Below are positions 8,034-16,629 of a stretch of DNA of 62,814 nt, in pieces. Numbering within the stretch: the first letter of the stretch is position 1; every line of letters starts with the position of its first letter. The DNA comes from a virus. The notes beneath the pieces are model-generated. The model saw only the letters and a program-made list of their open reading frames with translations, was not told where the DNA came from and searched no databases. Both the position numbers and the translations under genes were made by a program. The stretch covers positions 1-62,814 of IMG/VR virus record IMGVR_UViG_3300048592_000297; one strand, given 5' to 3'.

Positions 8034-9116
8034 CTACCTCCTACGAGTCGTCGGGCGCGTAACAGGTCGCACAGCGGGCCGTTCAGACGGGTCACGCGTT
8101 CGTGCGGCAGGCGCCGCCGTCCGTTGCGCAGGCTCGGCGGCTCGTGCGGTCGGACGGCCCGTAACAGGTCGGCTGGACGCTGCCGGACGGCCTCGCGATT
8201 CCGACCGACGAGAAGACGCAGACGGTTCCGGCGCATCGACTTCGTCGTCCTCCTCTATCGGCGCATCCCACGGCAGATCGTCCTCTTCCGCCGAAAACTC
8301 ACCGTTGAGCACCGAATCGGTTTCGGCATCCGATCCGGGGAGCGGGGCAGCGGATTGCTGTCGCCCAAACGGCCTGCCAGCAACTGCCGCCGACGGCCTG
8401 TAAGGCACTCCCGCCGCCTTCGCAACCTCCTCCTCCGACATCTCCGGGTACAACTCCATGTAATTGCATGGTTCCGAGCAGTCCTCCTCGACAGTCTGGT
8501 TGTTCTGCCCCATTCGAGTGCGAACGTAGATCGACAGATCCGGTGCCCACTCGATGAACTGCAAATCTGCCCCACTTCGAGGCTCCTTGTCAGTGTCGCG
8601 ATACAGCTCAACTACTGCACCGCGAATCCCGTCCTCGCCATCGCTGTGCTGCTCCTCAAACCGGAGCCATTTGTTCTGCATACCGGACTTGACGATCAGC
8701 AACTTGCGCGACCATTCCACGTAAGGCTTGGTTGCATCCTTCGGCTGGTAACCCTCCGGGTCGATGACGGTCAGGTACATCGCATAGTACGGGTTCTTGC
8801 CGGAGGCGCAGATGGGGCAACCTTCGATGTGGTTCGGGCACGGCAGGAACGTGTCTTCCCGCCCAGTCCTCGGATTCATCAGAGAATGCTCATACCTGTA
8901 GAACTCGATGTGCCGGTCCAGTATGATAACCCGACGCTGGCTGTTGGGAGCCATCCAGAACCTGAACGGCTCATTCACACGCGAACGCGCGGCGGCACGT
9001 CGTGCCGCAATCCGTTCCTGCTCAAGCCGCGCTTCTTCTCGCCCAGCGGAGCCAAAGAAGCTGGCTCTCGATCCCGCAGTCTGTTGAGGCGTGCGGTTCC
9101 TATCTCTCGTACTCAT
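8034..9116 (-). CDS. Single-stranded DNA-binding protein with zinc motif
   Basis: A 360-residue protein. Residues ~50-220 form the presumed OB-fold core, containing RFWMAPNSQRRVIILD and the cysteine cluster CPNHIEGCPIC, followed by GKNPYYAMYLTVID. Phage gp32-like proteins carry a comparable zinc ribbon. After residue ~240 there is an acidic segment (SAEEDDLPWDAPIEEDDEVD) of the type that recruits replisome partners, and then a long Arg/Pro/Ala tail of ~80 residues that ends TTRRR. A basic tail after the acidic one is unusual for this family. The gene lies between the helicase and primase genes, as expected for a replisome component. Confidence 0.8.
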   Translation of the reverse strand: MSTRDRNRTPQQTAGSRASFFGSAGREEARLEQERIAARRAAARSRVNEPFRFWMAPNSQRRVIILDRHIEFYRYEHSLMNPRTGREDTFLPCPNHIEGCPICASGKNPYYAMYLTVIDPEGYQPKDATKPYVEWSRKLLIVKSGMQNKWLRFEEQHSDGEDGIRGAVVELYRDTDKEPRSGADLQFIEWAPDLSIYVRTRMGQNNQTVEEDCSEPCNYMELYPEMSEEEVAKAAGVPYRPSAAVAGRPFGRQQSAAPLPGSDAETDSVLNGEFSAEEDDLPWDAPIEEDDEVDAPEPSASSRRSESRGRPAASSRPVTGRPTARAAEPAQRTAAPAARTRDPSERPAVRPVTRPTTRRR

Positions 9117-9126
9117 TGAACACTCC

Positions 9127-9453
9127 TTAGACTATTCGCAGTCTCTTGTTGATTTCAGAGATCAACACCTTGGCTGATTGAATCTGTATCCCAAGCACAA
9201 AAAACCTCTGTACGCGTAGCCGGTGCAAGTCCATTACCTCGGCTCTGCCTCTATCAACCGCAACCAACAGCTTTGCGGTGTCGCCGTTAAACACGCTCAA
9301 TGGACACAGGAACAACAATGCCGTTCCCTGTCGTTTGTGAACCCTGTCAACGACGCACATCTTCAAAGCTACTGGATGTCCGTTGCACAACCTCGTAATC
9401 GGATGCGTGCCATCAGACTCGTTCGCGGCGTGAATTGGCTGTATCTCGTACAT
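9127..9453 (-). CDS. Hypothetical protein between SSB and primase genes
   Basis: A 108-residue protein whose ATG overlaps the primase stop codon by one base (TGATG). It is beta-rich at first (KMCVVDRVHKRQGTALLFLC) and ends in a basic helix (VLISEINKRLRIV). No family is recognised. Its position suggests a replication accessory. Confidence 0.7.
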   Translation of the reverse strand: MYEIQPIHAANESDGTHPITRLCNGHPVALKMCVVDRVHKRQGTALLFLCPLSVFNGDTAKLLVAVDRGRAEVMDLHRLRVQRFFVLGIQIQSAKVLISEINKRLRIV

Positions 9454-10451
9454 CAGTACAACTCGGCTTCACGGACCATGCCGTGAACTTCATCTTCCGT
9501 CAGTTCATCTAAGTCATGTGCACCTACCTCCCTCCTCTGTGAATCGGATCGAAAGCAAACAGAATGCCTCCATTCCGGCACCAAGAATGGTATGTGTTTA
9601 CCCAGCCGAGCTTTGGCTTGTTTCGTTCCAAGCCTGCCCGCCTCGTCATTGTCGAAAAACGAGACCACCGGGCGATTCATACGAATCAGTATATCTGATT
9701 GCGCTTCCGTGAGCCCGGAATGCAACGCCGCCACCGTTGCGTAACCGTAGCTGAGCCCGCGTGCACAATCAAACGGCCCTTCGGTCAGAAGTATAAAAGG
9801 TCGTTCCGTGAATCGGTGGACCAGATGCGCCCCCAATAACAACAGCCGCTTCGGCAGACCGAAGTAATCGCGCACTTTCGGTTGCGCGCCGTCGCGTACT
9901 GCACGGCCAGTGAATCCGTACCACTGACAATCTGCCGTATAGACCGGGAACAGGATTCGAGACTCCTTCTGCGAATCTTGCGGATCGTACCGCAACCCCA
10001 TCAGCCTCGACACCTCCTTCGTAACAGAGCGATCCTCAAGGTAACAGTGGTTGTCTGCCCGGTCGAAAAGTTCCAGCAACTCCGGGTCAAGCGGCTCCCC
10101 AAGCTGTTCGCGAGTTGGAGAACGCATGTCGTCGCCCCACTCCTCTAACGGGTAGCCATACTCCTCGGCCGCGTTTATAGTTGCCAGCAGTTCGTCATAT
10201 CTGCCATCTGTGTAGTGTGCCGACAAAGCCACCACGAGCCGGGTAAGCGGACCTGTGGACTTGCAAGTGAAGCAATGAAAAACGCTCGGCGCAGCGTCAT
10301 GGACCGACACGCCGAATGACGGGCGCGCGTCAGTCCTCTTGTCGTGCTTGAACGGCGCAAACGGGCATGAGCCCATCACCCATTCTGAATGATGAGTCAC
10401 CGACTCGATATGCAAGTAGCTCAAAACCTGCACTATGCCTTCCCTGTTCAT
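9453..10451 (-). CDS. DNA primase (zinc-binding and Toprim domains)
   Basis: A 332-residue primase. The N-terminus has a CHC2-type zinc finger: SCPF near residue 28, then HCFTCKSTG near 58-66. The Toprim core follows, with LLTEGPFDCARG (catalytic Glu) near residue 220 and VVSFFDNDEAGRLG (metal-binding Asp residues) near 260. No helicase domain is fused; a separate DnaB-type helicase is encoded upstream. The protein would synthesise RNA primers at the phage fork. Confidence 0.9.
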   Translation of the reverse strand: MNREGIVQVLSYLHIESVTHHSEWVMGSCPFAPFKHDKRTDARPSFGVSVHDAAPSVFHCFTCKSTGPLTRLVVALSAHYTDGRYDELLATINAAEEYGYPLEEWGDDMRSPTREQLGEPLDPELLELFDRADNHCYLEDRSVTKEVSRLMGLRYDPQDSQKESRILFPVYTADCQWYGFTGRAVRDGAQPKVRDYFGLPKRLLLLGAHLVHRFTERPFILLTEGPFDCARGLSYGYATVAALHSGLTEAQSDILIRMNRPVVSFFDNDEAGRLGTKQAKARLGKHIPFLVPEWRHSVCFRSDSQRREVGAHDLDELTEDEVHGMVREAELY

Positions 10452-10453
10452 GG

Positions 10454-10936
10454 CTACGCCTGCATGTCTTTGGCTTTCTTACCCGGCACTCGCGGCTTCT
10501 GCTGGAGAAGCGGCAGAAACCTGTATTGCGGTTCCTTCGGGGTGCCCGGGACAGAAGTCGTGACCGCTGCGAAATCTTTGGACGACAGCTCGGCCCTCAA
10601 CGCCGCTATGCTAACGTCTGCAATTTCACAGAATCGATGCTCCCCGACCAAAGCGACAACTGCCGCCTTGTCTATTTGCGTGGACGAGTTCGAACGAGGC
10701 GTGTACACCTCGTGTGTACCGTACTGCTCGACAGCAAACGTCGTTTGCCCAAGCGCAGCAAGTGCTGCTTCCGCTTCCGTGTGAAGCGATGCCAGCTCGG
10801 CCTTCATTCTAGCGATGGCCCGCTCCTTATAGGAGATCAACCGGCCGAGGCTCCTGAGCCGGTCAGTGGTAGTTGCTGCGTGCGCGTCGCGTGCTGGCGT
10901 GCGCCGCGTAATCTGCAGTTTTCTTGGTTCAGCCAT
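10454..10936 (-). CDS. Hypothetical coiled-coil protein in the replication block
   Basis: A 160-residue protein, probably cytoplasmic. Residues ~30-70 are helical (LISYKERAIARMKAELASLHTEAEAALAAL) and the end is basic (VPGKKAKD). No family is recognised. It is preceded by a good promoter (10967-10995) and an SD (GAAGGAG), so it may be the first gene of a transcript reading into the primase and SSB genes. Confidence 0.75.
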   Translation of the reverse strand: MAEPRKLQITRRTPARDAHAATTTDRLRSLGRLISYKERAIARMKAELASLHTEAEAALAALGQTTFAVEQYGTHEVYTPRSNSSTQIDKAAVVALVGEHRFCEIADVSIAALRAELSSKDFAAVTTSVPGTPKEPQYRFLPLLQQKPRVPGKKAKDMQA

Positions 10937-10960
10937 TGTGTTTCTCCTTCGTGACGGTGC

Positions 10961-10995
10961 GGTACTATTGTACCTAAGAATGGTTTATTAGTCAA
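10961..10995 (-). promoter_or_regulatory. Sigma70-type promoter with palindrome over the -10
   Basis: TTGACT at 10995-10990, a 17-bp spacer and TACAAT at 10972-10967, reading towards the 160-residue gene. The -10 element lies inside the palindrome GGTAC-TATT-GTACC (10961-10974), which could be an operator. This sets up a second transcript inside the replication block. Confidence 0.75.
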
Positions 10996-10998
10996 CCT

Positions 10999-13635
10999 TT
11001 ATTCTATGCGCCACCGTAAATGGCTCGGCAAATCACGTAGACCATAATTTGGCGGATCATACTGCGCAGGCAACCCCTCGATCCCAGCTTGTGTTTCGAA
11101 GTCGTATGGATCGTCCAGTGTTAGCGCTTTGAGTTCTTTGACCCCGCCAAACCCATCAACAGCAACGGCAACATCCGCAATCAACGGAATCTTGAAATCC
11201 ACATCGAACAACGCTTTCAGATCCATACGCTCCATGTAATACTTCAGGGTTTTAGCGGCCCACTCTACATGCTGAAGCGGCGTCAAGACATAAATGGCGT
11301 CATGAACGAAACTCGCCAGCGCCATATACGCCGGATCAAGTTCTTGGTCTATCGCCGTCATTGCCATAAGCCCTAACGTAGACCCGAACTCCTGCACCGG
11401 GGCGTTTATGCCCATGCGTTCAGCGGCTGAACGTACATGCTGCTCGGCAGACCGAATCATCGGCAGGTGTCGAACCCGACCACTGTAGGATCGGACATAG
11501 CCATTGGCGCGAATGAACTCACGCATCTTCTGGTGCCACGAAACCAAGCCACTGTACTTACGGAAGTACAGATTACGAATATCCTCCGACTCCTGATCGG
11601 TAACGTCCACGCCGTACTGGGTCTTCGCGTAAACCTTGTATTTGCGAGCCCCCATACCGTACACATAGCCGAAGTTGATTGCTTTGCCCTTGAAGCGCAA
11701 AAGCGCTCGCTCGTCCTTGGACATAGCCGCAAACTGCTCGTCAGTGACCCGCGACGCAAACCGAGCAGTGTCTGTGTGGATGTCCCCGCCTTCGCGATAG
11801 ATGCGAACCATCTCAGGCTCATTCGCCATATTTGCTACTATTCGCAATTCGATTTGCGAATAGTCGGCCTCGACAACGGCGAAGCCTTCCGGCGGCACGA
11901 AAATGTTGCGATACTCCTTAGCAAACGTACCGCGCTTCGGCCAGTTCTGTGAGTTTGGTGATTGAGAACTGGTGCGGCCGGTAGAGGTGGTGTGCAGGCT
12001 GTACGATGGGTGAATCATCCCCTCGCGCATGTACTTCTCACGAAACTTCTTGATGTTCGCATCAAGCAAGCGTTTCAGCTTCTTGTACTCAATTAGTTGC
12101 AGAACAAACTCATTCGTATCAGCGAAGTACGGAAAATGATTCTTCGAGCTTAACGACGCCAGTCTCTGGTCAGCCGGTAGGTTTTTGGTCGAATCGGTGT
12201 ACAACACTGGCGTCAGCCGAAACCCGCTGGGATGGTCGAACAGGATGTCTCTAACAAACGAATCTCGCGAGAACTTCAAGCCATGCGGCTTCGCCTTATC
12301 CACGTGCGCTCGCTTAATCGGTCTCGGCACCTGCGCCAACAAAGCTGTCTCTATCTCCTTGACTCGGGTGGAAAGTGAGGTTTCAAGGCTGTCCAGCTTG
12401 GCTGCGTCGCAGTGCATACCGCGAAGCTCCATGCTCACCAGTGTGTTTATGCCCGGCATGGTGACGATGCGATAGTTGCGCCACAATTTCGCATCTCGGC
12501 GAACCAGCGGCTCTAGGTACTGAAACAGCCTGAAGGTCGCATCTACGTCTCCTGCGCCGTACATAAGCATGTCAGACAGCGGAACTTCCCGCATCTTAGC
12601 TTTGTCGTACTTCCGATTGAACCAGTCGTCGTACCCAGCAAGCTCGGGCACGAAAATCTTCGTTAGCGTAGACAAATCCTTAGATCGCTGATTCTCGTCA
12701 TGGAGTGCCGCCAGCAACAGAACATCATGGTCAATCTTGAATCGTATCCCGAGTCTGGTAGTGATCCACAGCAAATCGAACTTCAGATTGAATCCTATAA
12801 CAGACCTGTCTGTTGAGCACAGCAAGTGAGTGAGCTGCTGCTTCAGCTTGCGTCTTACCCGCCTTGGTGCCGGACGTTCTGGATGATCCCAAGACAACAG
12901 GTATCCTACGCCGGGTTGCGGGCTCAACTGAATCGTTAACAACTGCTTTGACCGATCAAACCAGTCGAGGCCGTCGGTTTCCACGTCAACAACCAACTGA
13001 CTGGGGTTTTGGTCTATCAAGAACTGCAAGTCATCCACAATCTCGTAGCCAGTAACAAGGCTGTGCTTCGCTGCATCGGCATGAAAATCACCATCCGCCA
13101 ACCGCTTAAGCGTCAGCGCATCAGCGCGAAATACGCCCCAATTCTGGGGGTAGCTTGCAACGACAAACGGATCAATCATCGGGTAGACAGGGCGCATGAA
13201 CTCCTCAGAGAACTCAACCTGCCCACGAATCTTGGTAATCTTCTTCGGCCGTCCGAAAACAGCCTTCGCCGCTTCCGCCCCTAGCGTGATGATTGCGACC
13301 GGCTTCATCTGCCGGACAACTGCTTTCAGATAATGTCTGCAGTGCTCTAGTATCGCCTTTCGTGATTTCGCACTGTAGGTGTCGGGCTTGTGTCCGCAGC
13401 GTACATGAGCATGAAACACGAACTCGTCTTTGCTGAACCCGGCTTCTTCCATCGCACGGTTAAAAACAGTCATCGACGCATGCGACAGATGCGATTGCTC
13501 GCCATATCCTCCTTCTTCGTTATCTACGAACGGAAGACCAGAAACAACTAGATATTTCGCAGTACGAAGATCCCCCGCCGCTTTGATTCGCGGTAGTTGT
13601 TCGCATGCAAGAGGGCATCCCTCGCAGATACTCAC
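10999..13635 (-). CDS. Family A DNA polymerase with N-terminal UDG-like domain
   Basis: An 878-residue replicative polymerase. Residues ~1-185 resemble a family 4 uracil-DNA glycosylase, with iron-sulfur-type cysteines (CEGCPLAC, RCGHKPD, EHCRHYL) and ITLGAEAAKAVFG. The catalytic motifs are altered (SGLPFVDNEE instead of the usual GE-x-P-G, and no HP motif), so glycosylase activity is doubtful. The 3'-5' exonuclease follows with VVDVETDG near 215, NLKFD near 284 and YGAGDVDAT near 358. The polymerase has motif A ADYSQIELR (~588), motif B FKGKAINFGYVYG (~650) with Phe at the position that selects against dideoxynucleotides, and motif C VHDAIYV (~777). There is no 5'-3' exonuclease domain. Bacillus phage SPO1 polymerase has a similar fusion. 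The start is GTG at 13635 with GGAGG. Confidence 0.93.
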   Translation of the reverse strand: MSICEGCPLACEQLPRIKAAGDLRTAKYLVVSGLPFVDNEEGGYGEQSHLSHASMTVFNRAMEEAGFSKDEFVFHAHVRCGHKPDTYSAKSRKAILEHCRHYLKAVVRQMKPVAIITLGAEAAKAVFGRPKKITKIRGQVEFSEEFMRPVYPMIDPFVVASYPQNWGVFRADALTLKRLADGDFHADAAKHSLVTGYEIVDDLQFLIDQNPSQLVVDVETDGLDWFDRSKQLLTIQLSPQPGVGYLLSWDHPERPAPRRVRRKLKQQLTHLLCSTDRSVIGFNLKFDLLWITTRLGIRFKIDHDVLLLAALHDENQRSKDLSTLTKIFVPELAGYDDWFNRKYDKAKMREVPLSDMLMYGAGDVDATFRLFQYLEPLVRRDAKLWRNYRIVTMPGINTLVSMELRGMHCDAAKLDSLETSLSTRVKEIETALLAQVPRPIKRAHVDKAKPHGLKFSRDSFVRDILFDHPSGFRLTPVLYTDSTKNLPADQRLASLSSKNHFPYFADTNEFVLQLIEYKKLKRLLDANIKKFREKYMREGMIHPSYSLHTTSTGRTSSQSPNSQNWPKRGTFAKEYRNIFVPPEGFAVVEADYSQIELRIVANMANEPEMVRIYREGGDIHTDTARFASRVTDEQFAAMSKDERALLRFKGKAINFGYVYGMGARKYKVYAKTQYGVDVTDQESEDIRNLYFRKYSGLVSWHQKMREFIRANGYVRSYSGRVRHLPMIRSAEQHVRSAAERMGINAPVQEFGSTLGLMAMTAIDQELDPAYMALASFVHDAIYVLTPLQHVEWAAKTLKYYMERMDLKALFDVDFKIPLIADVAVAVDGFGGVKELKALTLDDPYDFETQAGIEGLPAQYDPPNYGLRDLPSHLRWRIE

Positions 13636-13637
13636 GT

Positions 13638-14915
13638 CTAATCCTCCAGCATCCAGTCGATATTGACGTTTTGGTTCAGTATTTCCCTACTGCTGAGCGC
13701 GTAATGAATCGGTATCTCCTCGAAGCAAACAGGATTGAACCGAAACGTGATCGCAATCTGCGCAGACTCACCTTCGCGACCTTTGATCGTGCGTATGATC
13801 CGCGTGCGCTTGTCGGACGCAGTCTTATGCGGGTACTCAAGCGAGTACACAACCGAGCAATGTGTCGAAAACGCATCAGTGAACCCGACTGTCTCCAGAG
13901 TCGTGTGCCCCGCTTTCGCGCCTTCCCGGCTTACCTGCGAAGACGCCAAGATGGGGATGTCTCGCCGCAGCGCAACATCCTTCAGGTCGTCGAGCACGTC
14001 CGAAATCTGAATGTTACGTGGTGCGCCTCGATTGGTGCGGGCACTTCGTAGCATGTAAACGCCATCTATAATGACAAAGTCGGGGCGTTGTTCGGCAATT
14101 ACAGCATCGATGCCTCCGACGTTCGACCCTTTCACATTGCCTTGGTAGATGTGAAGTCGAGCACTTGATGCTGCTTGGTCCAGCGCCTGTCTGAACCTGT
14201 TCTCGTCATACGTCCCTAGTTTACCACGTCGAGCGTGACTAGGGTTAACGCCAGCCACCATCGCCGCATACCGGGTTCCGATCTGCGCCATGCTCATTTC
14301 CATAGTAACGAACAGAACATTCGCACCATAGTCGAGGGCGCTTCTCAACGCTCGAAGTAGAATCCACGTCTTCCCCGTCTCCGGCCGCGCAACAATCACG
14401 TTGAGGTCACCATTCTGCATCCCGGAACTTTCACCGTCTAGCGTAGGGAACCCTATCGGCACTCCTACCAATCCGTCTATGCGGTGTCGGGCATCGTACC
14501 TGTCGAGCACAATCTCCGACACCTCTCGTATCGAAAGCAGGTCTGCCGCATCGTTACCTAATCTGCTAACGGATGCAAGTCGATCAATGATCGAAACAGC
14601 ATCCATCATATTCCGTTCGCTAAGCGCAACCCGTAGAGCGTTGTACTCAGGTACGATCTGGTTGTGGAATCGGCGCTCCCGCAACGCAGAGATGTAGTAT
14701 TCTAACGAGTCGGTTACTTCCGGCAGCTCTATCGATGTCCGTTCTTGGACCGTTGCGCTTGACGGTAATTCGCCAAACCTACGCACGTGCAAGACGCAAA
14801 ACCGAAATACTGTCGTCTCATTACCAGCAACAAAATAGCTCTCATCAACTCGCCGAAGTTCCCCGGTGTTGCCATTACGACAGATGGCCGCGATGTAATT
14901 GAGTCCGATTGACAT
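13638..14915 (-). CDS. DnaB-like replicative helicase
   Basis: A 425-residue RecA-fold hexameric helicase. GVPIGFPTLDG near residue 155 leads to Walker A ARPETGKT near 180, then VLFVTMEMSMAQIGTR (the typical 'S-x-E-M' region), Walker B DFVIIDGVYML near 280, and ILASSQVSREG. The N-terminal ~140 residues are shorter and different from cellular DnaB. The stop is two bases before the polymerase GTG, so helicase and polymerase are probably made together. Confidence 0.88.
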   Translation of the reverse strand: MSIGLNYIAAICRNGNTGELRRVDESYFVAGNETTVFRFCVLHVRRFGELPSSATVQERTSIELPEVTDSLEYYISALRERRFHNQIVPEYNALRVALSERNMMDAVSIIDRLASVSRLGNDAADLLSIREVSEIVLDRYDARHRIDGLVGVPIGFPTLDGESSGMQNGDLNVIVARPETGKTWILLRALRSALDYGANVLFVTMEMSMAQIGTRYAAMVAGVNPSHARRGKLGTYDENRFRQALDQAASSARLHIYQGNVKGSNVGGIDAVIAEQRPDFVIIDGVYMLRSARTNRGAPRNIQISDVLDDLKDVALRRDIPILASSQVSREGAKAGHTTLETVGFTDAFSTHCSVVYSLEYPHKTASDKRTRIIRTIKGREGESAQIAITFRFNPVCFEEIPIHYALSSREILNQNVNIDWMLED

Positions 14916-14923
14916 AAGCGCAC

Positions 14924-15475
14924 CTATAGGTCGATTCGCAGCATACTATCGGCCAGCCATTTGGCGAACACTTCTCCGTACCATACATCAAGCGGTTTGT
15001 GGGCACTTGATCGTATCGTCAGGATGTGTGTGCTCAGGTCGTTGTTTGCCCGGTCTTGCATGTACTCTACAACAGAGTAGGTATCGCTAGCCTGTAGCGG
15101 GCATTCAACGCCGCCGGTATGGAACCCAACCACAAACAGGTGCTGGTAAGCGTCGAGGCCGCAAGATTCTCGGTTGCTGTAAGCCTGCCCAACTTCGCCA
15201 CTGAGTTTCATCAACCCCAAAAGCAGCACCGACTGGTCTTGCAGAACCAATTCTTTAGCGGCAGTGCTGAACAGCAATCTTGCGCGAACAGGACCGGGCG
15301 CTTGTGCCTTTCCATAGACAGCATTAAACCACAACGATTTGCGTGACGTAATCCAGCCGGACTCTCTGACAAACGTAGTCAGTTCTTGACACCCCTCCTT
15401 CGCCAGAGTAGTGCGCATGGCATCGCTGCTTACGTTCGCGTTTCGCAGTTTCGTGAATACTTCCTGCCTATCCAT
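14924..15475 (-). CDS. Hypothetical protein, possible helicase partner
   Basis: A 183-residue protein of no recognised family. It sits between the helicase gene and the iteron-containing gene, where lambda-like phages keep a helicase loader. The middle is hydrophobic (QDQSVLLLGLMKLSG) and the end reads KPLDVWYGEVFAKWL. No Walker motif is visible, so it is not a DnaC-type ATPase. The start at 15475 follows GAGGG at good spacing; an in-frame ATG at 15490 overlapping the upstream stop is the alternative. Confidence 0.65.
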   Translation of the reverse strand: MDRQEVFTKLRNANVSSDAMRTTLAKEGCQELTTFVRESGWITSRKSLWFNAVYGKAQAPGPVRARLLFSTAAKELVLQDQSVLLLGLMKLSGEVGQAYSNRESCGLDAYQHLFVVGFHTGGVECPLQASDTYSVVEYMQDRANNDLSTHILTIRSSAHKPLDVWYGEVFAKWLADSMLRIDL

Positions 15476-15486
15476 CGCAGTCGCCC

Positions 15487-16629
15487 TCATTCGAATATGC
15501 TTAGGTCGCCATCATCCATAGCCGGACTTTCTTGTAGAGCGGACTTGCGACGCACTGGCTGACGCCGGGGGATTGCAGGCGGCGCTTGTTCGGGCACAGG
15601 CGTAGGGAGCTTAGCGACTTGCGCTTTAGGGTAGTACGACTTTGCCCAGCCTCGGCCCGTACCTAGTCGCTGATAGATGTCGCCATCTTCGTCACAGAAG
15701 TCGCCCGCCCGCGCTTCACGAGCGATAAGTGCCCTGCGGCCTGTATAGAGCCGAGCGCCATCGTCCAGCGCCGTAAACGCATGCCCGCCTCCAAGTACGC
15801 CTTGAGTGGAAGCAGTAGCGATCTGTTCAAGCCCTTCGACTACGTGCCGCACAAACCGCGCAACAAATCCAAACTCCGGGTTCTCCGGCATGCCCTTGAC
15901 CCACTTCATTGGCCCATGCTTGAGATCGTACCAATGTGTACAGATGTCCTCGAACAGCTTTCGTACCGGCGGAAGGTTCACATTCTTCGAGTTGTTCATG
16001 AACACGCCAACTTCTCGCGGCGATAGTAGCAGCGGGGGTTCTTTTCCGAACGCCTCCAGATACGCCAGTTTCCATGCCGGGGCGATAGACTTCCTTACGG
16101 TAGTCGAAGACTTGACCCGCGACTGCAGTTTGGTTTTGCGTTCGTTAGCAAATTGCTCAACAACCTCCGCTGCGGTCTGCGGAGGTTTGCGCAATCGTAG
16201 TCTCGGTCTCCGTGGTTCTGGCAGCGTCTTCATTGACAGTGCTTCGAGCTTGCGAGAAGCGTTGTTTTCATAGGTATCAGAATCCTTACTATATATCATT
16301 GGTATATTATGGGTCTCAGCGTGAGACGGGGGTAGTCTCACTGTGAGACGGGGGCAGTCTAATCCTGAGACGGGGGTAGTCTCACTGTGAGACTGGTTTG
16401 TGCAATTTTTGTACAAACCCGTCTCACTGTGAGACTGGTCTTCGGCGTGTTTTTGCGCTTCACCGGGCAAAATAAACTCACGATCCGCCTCTGAAGGCAG
16501 GAAGTCGCGGCTGCAATCTACCTGTACTCGTCCGTTTTCGGCTACAAATTGACGCATTCGACGGAACATTGCTAAGCGTTTATCCGCGTATCGCAGTCTT
16601 CTGCTCTTGGTCTTAAGATCGGTTTTCAT
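15487..16629 (-). CDS. Replication-region protein whose gene carries the iterons
   Basis: A 380-residue protein. Residues ~65-106 are encoded by the iteron and AT-rich region and look like poorly conserved linker (QSHSETGLYK, NIPMIYSKDSDTYENN). Residues ~160-270 appear folded (IAPAWKLAYLEAFGKEPPLLLS then FVARFVRHVVEGLEQIA), and the tail is proline and arginine rich. No family is named with confidence. In lambda the origin lies inside the O initiator gene; here the DNA-binding part is in a separate upstream gene with a 17-base overlap, so this protein may be the second half of a split initiator or a helicase recruiter. Confidence 0.7.
   Translation of the reverse strand: MKTDLKTKSRRLRYADKRLAMFRRMRQFVAENGRVQVDCSRDFLPSEADREFILPGEAQKHAEDQSHSETGLYKNCTNQSHSETTPVSGLDCPRLTVRLPPSHAETHNIPMIYSKDSDTYENNASRKLEALSMKTLPEPRRPRLRLRKPPQTAAEVVEQFANERKTKLQSRVKSSTTVRKSIAPAWKLAYLEAFGKEPPLLLSPREVGVFMNNSKNVNLPPVRKLFEDICTHWYDLKHGPMKWVKGMPENPEFGFVARFVRHVVEGLEQIATASTQGVLGGGHAFTALDDGARLYTGRRALIAREARAGDFCDEDGDIYQRLGTGRGWAKSYYPKAQVAKLPTPVPEQAPPAIPRRQPVRRKSALQESPAMDDGDLSIFE
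16261..16312. other. AT-rich stretch beside the iterons, possible unwinding element
   Basis: This segment is markedly richer in A and T than its surroundings and includes ACTATATATCATTGGTATAT. It lies immediately next to the first iteron, matching the iteron-then-AT-rich layout of the lambda origin. That it unwinds is inferred. Confidence 0.55.
16313..16435. repeat. Five palindromic iterons, probable replication origin
   Basis: The 15-bp palindrome GTCTCACTGTGAGAC occurs at 16335, 16379 and 16421. A close variant, GTCTCAGCGTGAGAC, is at 16313, and a decayed copy is at 16357. The first four start exactly 22 bp apart, about two helical turns, with GGGGG-type spacers; the fifth is 42 bp further on. 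Between the fourth and fifth is another inverted repeat (GGTTTGT...ACAAACC, 16395-16418). The 22-bp period is not a multiple of three, so each copy is read in a different frame, and selection must act on the DNA. Confidence 0.8.

Noticed and set aside
7929-9119. A 396-codon plus-strand ORF
   Set aside because: Antisense to the SSB gene, whose Arg/Pro/Ala codons leave the opposite frames free of stops. The minus-strand protein has zinc and acidic-tail motifs.
16313-16435. Short palindromic repeats considered as a CRISPR array
   Set aside because: Spacers are only 7 bp and nearly identical, repeats are 15 bp, and the segment is within a gene. Iterons fit far better.
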